Positions 52,657-60,570 of a stretch of 64,000 nucleotides of DNA are shown piece after piece. The position numbers were made by a program, and so were the translations under genes. Source of the stretch: Vulcanimicrobiota bacterium (GTDB lineage Bacteria > Vulcanimicrobiota > Vulcanimicrobiia > Vulcanimicrobiales > Vulcanimicrobiaceae); NCBI GenBank assembly GCA_027459645.1, contig DAIDHQ010000008.1, forward strand, positions 62,001 to 126,000. Reading direction: 5' to 3'. Below the pieces are notes generated by a model that saw nothing but the letters and a program-made list of their open reading frames with translations, made no database searches and was not told the DNA's origin. The number at the start of each line of letters is the position of its first letter. The stretch's first letter is position 1.

Positions 52657-53792
52657 GTGCGCTCCGCGGAAAGAACGCGGCGAACCTCGTCGAGGCTCGT
52701 AACCGACGCACCGACGCGCCGTAGCGCGTCTTCGAGCATCGGCCGGTAGCCTCGCACCGATGCGAGGGCGGCGATCGCGTCGGACGATGCATCCGACGCT
52801 ATCGCTTCCCGGATCGATCCATCGATCGAAAGCATCTCGAACACGCCGGTTCTGCCGCGAAATCCGGTACCTTCGCATCGCGCGCATCCCGTCGTGCAAG
52901 CATCGCAGCGCCGTCGAATGAGTCGCTGGGCTAATACGCCGGAAAGGCCGGCGGCCACCGCTTTACGCGAAAGCCCCAATTCGGCAAGCCGATCGATCGC
53001 TCTCGGCGCGTCCGCGGCATGCAGCGTGGTCAGAACGAGTTGCCCGGAAAGCGCCGCGGACATAGCCACCTTCGCGGTTTCGGCGTCCCGCATCTCGCCG
53101 ACCATGAGCACGTTTGGATCTTGCCGCAAAAATGCGCGCAGGGCTCCGGCAAAAGTTACGCCGGCACGTTCGTTGATCTGAACTTGAGCGATCCCGGGAA
53201 GCCGAACTTCAACGGGATCCTCGACGCTGCATATCTGTTCGACGTCGGCGTTCCGTTCGGCGAGTGAGGCATAGAGGGTCGTCGTCTTTCCGCTACCCGT
53301 CGGCCCACAGACGACCAAGAACCCGCACGGCGCGTGCGCGATCGCACGATAGCGTTCGAGGATCTCGTCGCCCATGCCGAGGTCTTCGAGCGTCGGCACG
53401 TTGGTGCGCAGATCGAGCAGCCGCACGACCAACTTTTCGCCCGCCACGGTCGGCATCGAGGACACGCGCGCATCGATCGAGCGCTCGCGGGTCTCGAGCG
53501 GATATCTGCCGTCTTGCGGTTGACGCCGCTCGGCGATATCCATGCAAGCCAGGAGCTTGATCCTCGACACGACCTGGGCCAACAAGACGTCGGAAAAGCG
53601 AGAACCCTCGCGGAGAATACCATCCACGCGGTACCGCACGCGGCCGCCGGCGCCGCTCGGTTCGATGTGAATATCGGACGCACCGATTCTAAGAGCGGTC
53701 GCGTGAAAGTCGTCGACCGCGCGGATTGCGGGCGGCGTATCGCCCAATTCAAACTCAGCAACTGGATTCACCGACACCACCCTACCAGCCAC
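52653..53792 (-). CDS. PilB/GspE-type assembly ATPase, short form
   Basis: A 379-residue secretion ATPase with 'ALRIGASDIHIEPSGAGGRV', Walker A 'VCGPTGSGKTTTLYASL', Walker B 'DPNVLMVGEMRDAETAKV', the His box 'GQLVLTTLHAADAPRAIDRL' and a zinc-binding tetracysteine 'CDACTTGCARC'. The usual N-terminal N1E-type domain (about 150-200 residues) of PilB/GspE is missing, so the protein begins almost at the N2E domain. The start is GTG at 53792. The upstream gap (53793-53861) is relatively AT-rich and may hold a promoter; TTGCAG-17-GATAAC is a weak candidate. pilT and pilC follow directly. Confidence 0.88.
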   Translation of the reverse strand: MAGRVVSVNPVAEFELGDTPPAIRAVDDFHATALRIGASDIHIEPSGAGGRVRYRVDGILREGSRFSDVLLAQVVSRIKLLACMDIAERRQPQDGRYPLETRERSIDARVSSMPTVAGEKLVVRLLDLRTNVPTLEDLGMGDEILERYRAIAHAPCGFLVVCGPTGSGKTTTLYASLAERNADVEQICSVEDPVEVRLPGIAQVQINERAGVTFAGALRAFLRQDPNVLMVGEMRDAETAKVAMSAALSGQLVLTTLHAADAPRAIDRLAELGLSRKAVAAGLSGVLAQRLIRRRCDACTTGCARCEGTGFRGRTGVFEMLSIDGSIREAIASDASSDAIAALASVRGYRPMLEDALRRVGASVTSLDEVRRVLSAERT

Positions 53793-53853
53793 GGTGTTGC
53801 TTGTTTATTGTCCAGAGTTATCGCATACGGAACATAAAACTGCAACATGCCCG

Positions 53854-53884
53854 ACACAAAAAACGCCTTAATGTCTCAGGCGTT
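53854..53884 (-). terminator. Rho-independent terminator after thyX
   Basis: On the minus strand AACGCCT and AGGCGTT (53884-53878 and 53868-53862) form a 7-bp stem with a 9-base loop, followed by a run of six Ts ending TTTTTTGTG. It lies 36 bases after the thyX stop and separates the ftsA-ftsZ-thyX transcript from the pil genes. Confidence 0.8.
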
Positions 53885-53920
53885 CTTCTCGAGGGCACCC
53901 GGGCGCAACGGACGCGCCGT

Positions 53921-54742
53921 CTAGCTGTGGACCGCCTCTATCTGCATTTCGATAGCAGCGCGCATCTGAATCCAGCCGCGAAAGTTCGCGTGAAATGCGG
54001 CGTCCTCACTCGGCGTCGCGACGTGTTCGAAGGGGCTCAAGTGGCGATCGCTCATCAGCCGCTCGCACAGCTCGACGTCCTTTTCGATATCGCGCTTCCC
54101 GTCGTGCGTTAGATACGAAACGCGCGCACACCGCGCGGCGCTGATCTTCTTGAGCAGATCGATCGGAAGATGGCGTTCGTCTTCTTGGACCAGCGGCAGG
54201 TGCCACTCGTCGTACCCGACTCGCGACGGTACCGACGCGTTCATCGCGTCGCGTATGCGTTCGGCGGCGACCCGAATTTCCGGTTGAGCGTTCGCGGAGA
54301 TACGCAGGTTGAAAAAATTGTCCCATTCCGTCCCGCTGAGAATAACCGTGTGCCAGAGGAACGGTTCCAGGAGCCGGTTGACCACTTGCTTGTGAACGTT
54401 GAACTTTTGCAGATTGCGAACGTGTTCGACGGCGCTGTCACGCGCGCGCAACCATTGCGCGCGCGCCTCATCGGCTTGCTCTTGCGTGAGCGCTTCGCTT
54501 GCCGACATGCCGGGCTTGTTCAAACCCCATTCGACGGGCATCGCCGGATTCTCCAACACGCGTTCGATCATTTTATTGGTCGGTATGGCCCGGCTGCTCG
54601 CGCTATTTTTCGACAGCACCCGGTGCGTGTTGAGTTCGCTGAGGATAAAACGCGGGAAGCGCACTTCCAGCGTCGTTAGACGAATACCGGCGGGGCTGAC
54701 CGAATCGGTCAGCACCCGCGCGTTGAAACCGGCGTCAGTCAT
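53921..54742 (-). CDS. thyX: Flavin-dependent thymidylate synthase (ThyX)
   Basis: A 273-residue enzyme making dTMP from dUMP with FAD and methylenetetrahydrofolate. The ThyX motif RHRxxSxNxxSxR is present as 'THRVLSKNSASSR' (residues 39-51), with Thr in place of the first Arg. Further family marks are 'SGTEWDNFFNLRI', 'RCARVSYLTHDG' and 'SPFEHVATPSED'. The FPRFILSELNTHR context suggests the branch of ThyX found in some phages and actinobacteria. No thyA is seen. It starts 55 bases after the ftsZ stop and is followed by a terminator. Confidence 0.9.
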   Translation of the reverse strand: MTDAGFNARVLTDSVSPAGIRLTTLEVRFPRFILSELNTHRVLSKNSASSRAIPTNKMIERVLENPAMPVEWGLNKPGMSASEALTQEQADEARAQWLRARDSAVEHVRNLQKFNVHKQVVNRLLEPFLWHTVILSGTEWDNFFNLRISANAQPEIRVAAERIRDAMNASVPSRVGYDEWHLPLVQEDERHLPIDLLKKISAARCARVSYLTHDGKRDIEKDVELCERLMSDRHLSPFEHVATPSEDAAFHANFRGWIQMRAAIEMQIEAVHS

Positions 54743-54754
54743 CTCTCAGAGACG

Positions 54755-54786
54755 ATCCTTCGACTACGCTTCGCTCCGCTCAGGAT
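54755..54786 (-). repeat. REP-like palindromic repeat unit between ftsZ and thyX
   Basis: The 32 bases begin ATCCTTCGAC and end CTCAGGAT, so the ends can pair (ATCCT/AGGAT) around a middle rich in 'CGCTTCGCTCCGCT'. I recognise this wording as a short interspersed intergenic repeat seen in many GC-rich genomes, but cannot verify its copy number here; only this copy was noticed in the window. Confidence 0.5.
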
Positions 54787-54797
54787 GGCAGTCGGCA

Positions 54798-55871
54798 TCA
54801 GCCACGATAACGAAGAAAGGCGGGGACTTCGATATCGTCCATGTTGACCGGCGAGACCGCGTCGATCTTGCTCGGTTCGAACGCGTGGCCCGTTACCGAC
54901 GGACGATAGGTGCGCGCCGCACCGAAGCCCGCTGCAAGCACCGTCACGCGAACTTTGCCCGTCATGTTCGGATCGATCGACGCGCCGAAGATAATCTGCG
55001 CGTCGGAATCGACGCTGCGGGCGATCATTTCGGCCGCTTCGTTCACTTCGTACATCGCCATGTCGCTGCCGCCGGTGATGTTGAAGATCACGCCGCGCGC
55101 GCCTTCGATCGTCGTCTCGAGCAGGGGCGAAGCGATGGCCTTTTGCGCGGCGTCGGCCGCGCGATGCTCGCCCGTGCCTTCGCCGATGCCCATCATCGCC
55201 GAGCCGGCGTCGGTCATGATCGTCTTGACGTCGGCGAAATCCAGATTGATCAAACCGGGCTGCGTGATCAGATCGCTGATGCCTTGAATGCCTTGACGCA
55301 GCACGTCGTCGGCGTACGAGAAGGCTTCGTTCAGCGGGGTGCGCTTTTCGATCACTTGCAGGATGCGCTCGTTCGGAATCGTGATGAGCGTGTCGACCTT
55401 CGATTCGAGTTCGGCGATCGAATGTTCCGCCGTCTGCATGCGCTTGCGCCCTTCGAACGCAAAGGGCTTGGTGACGACGGCAATCGTCAGCGCGCCGGAT
55501 TCGCGCGCGAGCTCCGCGATCACGGGCGCCGCGCCGCTGCCGGTGCCGCCGCCCATACCGGCGGTGATAAAGACGAGATCCGCGCCGTCGAGGATCATGC
55601 CGAGATCTTCCCGCGACTCTTCGGCGGCTTCGCGTCCGAGCGTCGGATTCGCCCCCGCACCGAGGCCGCGGGTCATTCCGCCGCCGATGTGCACGGTATT
55701 TTCGGTCAGCGAATTGCGCAACGCTTGCACGTCGGAATTCACGGCGAAGAAATCGACGCCGGAGAGGCCGGCTTCGATCATGCGATTGACGGCATTGCAG
55801 CCGCCGCCGCCGACACCGATCACCTTGATCGCGGCGGAGTGTTCGGGTTGAAAGCGTCGTGCGTCAGCCAT
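54798..55871 (-). CDS. ftsZ: Cell division GTPase FtsZ
   Basis: A 357-residue tubulin homologue that forms the division ring. It has 'IKVIGVGGGGCNAVNRMI', the GTP loop 'AGMGGGTGSGAAPVIAELA', the T7 synergy loop 'GLINLDFADVKTIM' and the C-terminal peptide 'DDIEVPAFLRYRG' that binds FtsA. The intrinsically disordered linker is very short. The start at ATG 55871 has an AAGGAG ribosome site nine bases upstream; upstream ATGs in the frame (55910, 55952) lack one. The 71-base gap after ftsA holds a perfect 9-bp hairpin. Confidence 0.98.
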   Translation of the reverse strand: MADARRFQPEHSAAIKVIGVGGGGCNAVNRMIEAGLSGVDFFAVNSDVQALRNSLTENTVHIGGGMTRGLGAGANPTLGREAAEESREDLGMILDGADLVFITAGMGGGTGSGAAPVIAELARESGALTIAVVTKPFAFEGRKRMQTAEHSIAELESKVDTLITIPNERILQVIEKRTPLNEAFSYADDVLRQGIQGISDLITQPGLINLDFADVKTIMTDAGSAMMGIGEGTGEHRAADAAQKAIASPLLETTIEGARGVIFNITGGSDMAMYEVNEAAEMIARSVDSDAQIIFGASIDPNMTGKVRVTVLAAGFGAARTYRPSVTGHAFEPSKIDAVSPVNMDDIEVPAFLRYRG

Positions 55872-55919
55872 CTGCGTTTGCTCCTTAAAGAATGACAATT
55901 GGTTGTCCATCGCCGTGGC

Positions 55920-55940
55920 GGATTCAGCGCAGCTGAATCC
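55920..55940. other. Perfect 9-bp hairpin in the ftsA-ftsZ gap
   Basis: GGATTCAGC and GCTGAATCC pair perfectly around a three-base loop. It begins two bases after the ftsA stop codon on the minus strand and has no T tract, so it looks more like an mRNA stability or processing element, or a protein-binding palindrome, than a terminator. Confidence 0.55.
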
Positions 55941-55942
55941 TC

Positions 55943-57163
55943 TTAATTCCATAGGTCCGCGAACCAGTTACGGACCCGCGTCAGGATCGCGCCACCGCCG
56001 CCGCGACGGTGACCGTTGCTCGTTTCCATCTCGCCGTTGGCTCCAAAGAGCACGAGACCGATGGCGGTCGCATACTGCGGCTGCGACATCGCATCGGTGA
56101 GTCCGCTGATCGTCGACGGAACGCCGACGCGTGCCGGCAATCCGAAGACTTCTTCCGAGATCGGCGTGAGGCCGCGCAAGAGCGAACCTCCGCCGGTCAA
56201 AACGATTTCGCCGAGCACCAAATCACGCGGAACGTTTTCGACGATCTTCTGCTTGGCCATGCGCAGCGTTTCCAACACGCGCGGCAGCACGATGGAACGC
56301 AGTTGCTGCGTCGTCACCTCTTTGGTGCTGCGTCCGTCCAATCCGCGCACGGTGAAGCTCTGCTCGCCGTCTTCGGATTCGCCGGCGCCGTACTGTTTCT
56401 TGATCTCTTCCGCTTCGCCGAGCGACGTCTTTAAACCGAGCGAAATATCGTTCGTGAGGATGTTGCCGCCCACGGGAATCGTCGCCGTATAAATGGCGCT
56501 GCCGAGCGAATACACGGCGATGTCGGTCGTGCCGCCGCCGATGTCGAGCAAGACGACGCCGACCTGTTTTTCTTCGGCCATCAGCGTTGCAGCGGAACTC
56601 GCGAGCGGTTCGAAAATCAATCCCGCCGCTTCCAGCCCGGCGCGGTGCACGCACTTGAGCACGTTGGTGATGAACGTGCTGCCGCCGGTGACGATGTGCG
56701 TGTCGACTTCCAATCGTCCGCCGGCCATGCCGACCGGATCTTCGACGCCTTCTTGGCCGTCAACCGTAAAGAACCGCGGCAGCGCGTGAATGATCTGCCG
56801 ATCGGCGGGAAGGTTGATGATCTTGCTCGCATCGACGACGCGGCGCACGTCGACGTGCGTAACTTCGCGATCTTCGTTCGACGTAGCAACGACGGCGCGA
56901 TTGTTGGTGCTGCGAATGTGATCGCCCGTGATTCCGACGTACACGTCGCCCACGTGCAATCCGGCCATCCGTTCGGCTTTTTCCGTAGCCGCCTCGATCG
57001 ATTTGATCGTCTCTTCCAGGTCGACCACGACGCCTTTGCGCATGCCGAGGGACGGAGCTTCCCCGACGCCGACGATTTCGAGCCCGTGCGGGCCTTCGAC
57101 CGCGACGACGGCGCACGTCTTGGTTGTGCCGATATCGAGCCCGCAAACCGCCTCGTGCTTCAT
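55943..57163 (-). CDS. ftsA: Cell division actin-like protein FtsA
   Basis: A 406-residue protein that tethers FtsZ to the membrane. It has the actin-fold signatures 'CGLDIGTTKTCAVVAVEG', 'VLLDIGGGTTDIAVY' and 'IVLTGGGSLLRG', the SHS2 (1C) domain in 'HVDVRRVVDASKIINLP' and onward, and a C-terminal amphipathic helix 'ILTRVRNWFADLW' for membrane binding. The ATG at 57163 has a GGAAGG ribosome site about ten bases upstream; an in-frame ATG at 57217 would add 18 residues without homology. It is upstream of ftsZ; ftsQ is 2.7 kb away behind plus-strand genes. Confidence 0.96.
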   Translation of the reverse strand: MKHEAVCGLDIGTTKTCAVVAVEGPHGLEIVGVGEAPSLGMRKGVVVDLEETIKSIEAATEKAERMAGLHVGDVYVGITGDHIRSTNNRAVVATSNEDREVTHVDVRRVVDASKIINLPADRQIIHALPRFFTVDGQEGVEDPVGMAGGRLEVDTHIVTGGSTFITNVLKCVHRAGLEAAGLIFEPLASSAATLMAEEKQVGVVLLDIGGGTTDIAVYSLGSAIYTATIPVGGNILTNDISLGLKTSLGEAEEIKKQYGAGESEDGEQSFTVRGLDGRSTKEVTTQQLRSIVLPRVLETLRMAKQKIVENVPRDLVLGEIVLTGGGSLLRGLTPISEEVFGLPARVGVPSTISGLTDAMSQPQYATAIGLVLFGANGEMETSNGHRRGGGGAILTRVRNWFADLWN

Positions 57164-57338
57164 CCGTTGGTTACCTTCCGCGTCGCGCGCCTCATTAACC
57201 GCTATATATTGGGGCATTAACGGGCAAACCCTACAACATACGGGACCTTTGGAGGGCGTTCGTGTGGGCTTGGCGCCGCAGCGCCCCGTTCCTTGCGGAT
57301 AGAATGTGGATATCGGGAAGCGGCCAGGCAAGTGATTG

Positions 57339-57352
57339 TTAAGCGCGCTTAA
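57339..57352. promoter_or_regulatory. 14-base perfect palindrome TTAAGCGCGCTTAA
   Basis: A perfect inverted repeat in the 224-base divergent region between ftsA and the chemoreceptor gene, 36 bases before the chemoreceptor ATG. Its symmetry and position suggest an operator, but no second copy was noticed. The rest of the region (57164-57387) has a TAGAAT at 57300-57305 without a convincing -35. Confidence 0.4.
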
Positions 57353-57387
57353 ACCCGCATCGTCGGACGGCCGATGAACCCATTGAT

Positions 57388-59493
57388 ATGGAACGACGCA
57401 CGAGCCTCGAGCGCGCGCTCACGATTGCTTTTAGCCTCGTGATCGTGGTCATGCTATTAATGGTGCCGGTCATGTACTGGGCAATGAGCGGCATCTCAAG
57501 CCAAGCCGACGTGCTCAACAAACGGGTCATCGCGGGACAATTGGCCTACGCCAAGGTCGCAAGCGACGCCGACAGCCTTCGCGCTGCGACCCTCGAAGCG
57601 GCGACCAGCACCGATCCCGCCAGCGGCGCGCAGCAGCTCGCCCTCGCCAAGACGCTCGTGAAGCAGTTCCCCGAAGACGAGCGCAAGATGACCGACATCT
57701 TCTGCCCGGTCGACAAGGCAAAGCTGCAGGCAAATCTGAGCGCGACGCAATGCTCGCTCGCAACCGACCCGATCGCCAAGCAGATCGGGCCGCTCGTCGA
57801 TACCTTCGGCACCAGCGCCAGCGTCTATGACTTCCAGGCCCTCTCCGCCGTCAGTTTGCTTTCATCCGGAAAAAATAAGGATGCGCTCAAGCAAATCAAC
57901 GGTGCTTCCGGCGCGGCGTATCAGAAGCAGAGCGCCGACGGCCAGGCGATGCTCAACGCCCTCACCAAGCTCGCCGCCGACCGCTATAACAGCCTGATCC
58001 AGGCCAAGAACCTCGCCCTCATTACGCTCGTCGCCGGTATCGGCATCGCCGTCGTGGTGGTCTTTATCTCGATGGGCTGGTTGCGCGGGCTTGTGCTGCG
58101 CAGCATCGGCCGCTGCGTCGCAATCTTCGAAGCGATGGGCACCGGCGATCTCTCCCAACGCATCAATTGGCACGGCACCGATCTGTTGGGGCGCCTGGGC
58201 AACTCGATCGACGAGTTCGCAGAACGAATCTCGGGCATGATGGCGCGCATCCAGCGCGCGGCCCTTACCGTGCAGACCGCGTCGGATAACAGCAACCGAA
58301 TCGCCGTCGAAGTCGACAACCGCGTCAAAGAAGAACTCAACGCGCTCTCGCAAGCGCTGAATTATTCGAGCGACCTCTCGACGCAAGCCGGCACCGTTGC
58401 CGACAACGCGGAAGCCGTCGCCCGCCGGGTCTCCGACATCTCGAGCGCGGTCGCGGAAATGACCGCCTCGATCCAAGAGATGGATCAAAACCTGTTGAAC
58501 CTGGCGACCGTCGTCGAACAGGCCGTAGCCAACACGCAGGAGATGTCCGCGTCGATCGTCCAGGTGGCCGGCAATGCCGATCGCGTGCGCGCGGAATCTA
58601 ACGTGACGGACCAGCAGGTCCGCGAAGGGCGCAACGAAGTGCTCGCGCTTTCGAAGGGCATGGGTTCGATCAGCGATACGGTCAAAGACGTCGTGGTCGA
58701 AATGCAAAGCCTCGACGGCGCCTCGCGGCAAATCGGCGAGATCCTCGGACTCATCGAAGAAATCGCCGACCAAACGAACCTGCTCGCGCTCAACGCCGCC
58801 ATCGAGGCCGCGCGCGCCGGCGAACACGGACGCGGGTTCGCGGTCGTCGCCGACGAGGTCCGCAAGCTTGCCGAAAATTCCGCTAGTTCGACCAAGCAGA
58901 TCGGCCAGCTCGTCGCCGACATCCAGCGTCGCACCTCGGCCGTGCTCGAACGTGCCGCACGCGCAAATTCGCTGGTCCAGAACAACGCCGAGTCGGCGAA
59001 TAACGTTACGCAGATGATTGAGGCCATCAGCACCCGCGTGACGGAGGTCGCTCAGCTTGTTTCCGAAATCAGTATCGCCACCACCGAGCAGGCCCGCTCC
59101 TCGGAAGAGCTTGCCAAGGCAAGCGAACAGATGGGCGCGATGACGCACGAGGCGGCCGCCACGATGCGCGAACAGGCCATCACGTCGAACCAGATCCTTG
59201 AAGGCGTCTCCGAGATCGAAAACCGCACGGCCCAAGTCGCGCGAGCCTCGATGGAGCAACAAGCCTCTATTCAAGGCCTGGGAACGCGCGTCTCGCAGAG
59301 CAGCGAGCTCGGCAACAAGAATTCCGAGGCGATCGGCGCCCTCGCTTCGAGCGCCGACGAGGTCCACTCGGAGGCCACGCAGCTCCACGAACTCGTCGGC
59401 CAGTTCCAGACCGGTAAGTCTTCCCTGGAAGACGGGAAAACTGGTAGTCAGAAAGCCCTGGAAGACCCGGGGGCCCTTGCGCTATCATCGTAA
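57388..59493 (+). CDS. Methyl-accepting chemotaxis protein
   Basis: A 701-residue transducer. It has a first membrane helix (about 12-33), a helical extracytoplasmic sensor of the four-helix-bundle type (34-205) with two cysteines (106, 122), a second helix (208-230), a HAMP domain and a long signalling coiled coil. The kinase-control tip is intact: '[20 protein letters not shown]' followed by '[19 protein letters not shown]'. No CheA, CheW, CheY or flagellar gene is in the window. In this genome context it could feed a type IV pilus-linked Chp pathway as well as flagellar chemotaxis. No ribosome site is evident before the ATG. Confidence 0.93.
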   Translation: MERRTSLERALTIAFSLVIVVMLLMVPVMYWAMSGISSQADVLNKRVIAGQLAYAKVASDADSLRAATLEAATSTDPASGAQQLALAKTLVKQFPEDERKMTDIFCPVDKAKLQANLSATQCSLATDPIAKQIGPLVDTFGTSASVYDFQALSAVSLLSSGKNKDALKQINGASGAAYQKQSADGQAMLNALTKLAADRYNSLIQAKNLALITLVAGIGIAVVVVFISMGWLRGLVLRSIGRCVAIFEAMGTGDLSQRINWHGTDLLGRLGNSIDEFAERISGMMARIQRAALTVQTASDNSNRIAVEVDNRVKEELNALSQALNYSSDLSTQAGTVADNAEAVARRVSDISSAVAEMTASIQEMDQNLLNLATVVEQAVANTQEMSASIVQVAGNADRVRAESNVTDQQVREGRNEVLALSKGMGSISDTVKDVVVEMQSLDGASRQIGEILGLIEEIADQTNLLALNAAIEAARAGEHGRGFAVVADEVRKLAENSASSTKQIGQLVADIQRRTSAVLERAARANSLVQNNAESANNVTQMIEAISTRVTEVAQLVSEISIATTEQARSSEELAKASEQMGAMTHEAAATMREQAITSNQILEGVSEIENRTAQVARASMEQQASIQGLGTRVSQSSELGNKNSEAIGALASSADEVHSEATQLHELVGQFQTGKSSLEDGKTGSQKALEDPGALALSS

Positions 59494-59516
59494 AATCATC
59501 ACGCTTTGGAGCACAC

Positions 59517-59807
59517 GTGCATAACAAACTAATCAAGTTGGCCCTAGCTGGGCTGGTGGTAATGCCCGTCGTCGCATCCGCGGCGACGATCGACGCGAGC
59601 CTGATTCCGGACGGCACCTACACGGTGAAAGTCCAGAAGGTCATCGACAGCAAGCATATGCAAGTGGCGATGGACAACGGTTCGCAGACGACCCTTCAAG
59701 CCGGACGCCCTACGGTAGATTTTAGTAAAGTGAAGCCCGGCGACCAGGTGAAGTTGTCGCTCGGCAAGGGAGAGGTCTTGGTCTACCTCGACCTATCGAA
59801 CCACTAA
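59517..59807 (+). CDS. Small exported protein of unknown function
   Basis: A 96-residue protein with a clear signal peptide ('IKLALAGLVVMPVVASAA', cleavage after ASA) and a mature part of about 72 residues rich in beta strands, including 'GTYTVKVQKVIDSKHMQVAM' and 'VDFSKVKPGDQVKLSLGKGE'. The layout resembles a small OB- or SH3-like periplasmic domain; I do not recognise the family. The start is GTG with GGAG five bases upstream. It follows the chemoreceptor gene by 23 bases and is probably co-transcribed. It ends seven bases before the convergent ftsQ stop. Confidence 0.75.
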   Translation: MHNKLIKLALAGLVVMPVVASAATIDASLIPDGTYTVKVQKVIDSKHMQVAMDNGSQTTLQAGRPTVDFSKVKPGDQVKLSLGKGEVLVYLDLSNH

Positions 59808-59814
59808 AGCCGGC

Positions 59815-60570
59815 TCACTTTTTATAGACCACTACGGGCGTGCGAAGCGCCCGAAGATCGATTGCGGCTATGGGGCGCCGGCTGCGCCCCACTTGCTGCA
59901 AGATGGGATCGATCAGCGCGATCTTCTTTCCTAAATCGAGCCGGTCTCCCAACATCACGCGCACGCCGTCGCGCAAAACGACGTCCAGATCGCCGAAGCG
60001 ATCCTGCGAAACCTGCGTCACATCGACGTGCGCTTCTTGCAAGCGTGCGAGATCGGCGGTCATGGCAACGACGTGCGGCTCCGACAGAAAGCTTCCTGGA
60101 TGCGCGGCCACCTGCAGATCGTGCGCCTCGACGAGCGGTAGCAAGGCGAATTGCGGCGTGGCCTGCTGCAAGACACGCAACTGACGATCGATGACCAGAC
60201 GAGACGACGCCGTTGCGACGACGGCGAACGGCGTGCGTTCGGTCACGTCGATCCGCACCGAGGCGGGAAGCGTGCGATGCACCCTCGCCGTGTCGATATA
60301 GGGAATAGCAACGATTCGCCGCTCGATCGAGCGCACGTTCTGAAGCCAAAGATTTCGTTTCACGTCGATGCGCGCGGCCGTCAGAATGGCGTCCTTCGAT
60401 ACGACGCGGTTACCCGACACGTCGACGGCGTGCGGGTCGAGCGCGGGCCACGTCGCAAGCCAATACCCGCCAAACGCCGTCAGCGCGACCAGAATCGCGA
60501 TTAAAAACCAAAACGGGCGCAGACGCGCGGCGGCGCCGGCTTTACGGCGCCGGTTTCGTTTGCGGCTCAC
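59815..60570 (-). CDS. ftsQ: Cell division protein FtsQ/DivIB
   Basis: A 251-residue bitopic protein. A basic N-terminal tail ('VSRKRNRRRKAG') precedes one membrane helix (about 19-40), then a POTRA domain ('HAVDVSGNRVVSKDAILTAA' onward) and the FtsQ beta domain. FtsQ links FtsB/FtsL to the divisome. The start is GTG at 60570, overlapping the HAD gene's TGA (GTGA). Its usual partner genes ftsA and ftsZ are on the same strand but beyond the inserted chemoreceptor and small exported gene. Confidence 0.88.
   Translation of the reverse strand: MSRKRNRRRKAGAAARLRPFWFLIAILVALTAFGGYWLATWPALDPHAVDVSGNRVVSKDAILTAARIDVKRNLWLQNVRSIERRIVAIPYIDTARVHRTLPASVRIDVTERTPFAVVATASSRLVIDRQLRVLQQATPQFALLPLVEAHDLQVAAHPGSFLSEPHVVAMTADLARLQEAHVDVTQVSQDRFGDLDVVLRDGVRVMLGDRLDLGKKIALIDPILQQVGRSRRPIAAIDLRALRTPVVVYKK

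Noticed and set aside
57270-57305. TTGGCG with TAGAAT as a promoter for the chemoreceptor
   Set aside because: The spacer is 24 bases, far outside the usual 16-18.
57862-59388. A 508-residue minus-strand frame antisense to the chemoreceptor
   Set aside because: Composition is repetitive and mirrors the coiled-coil codons of the chemoreceptor; no motif of its own.
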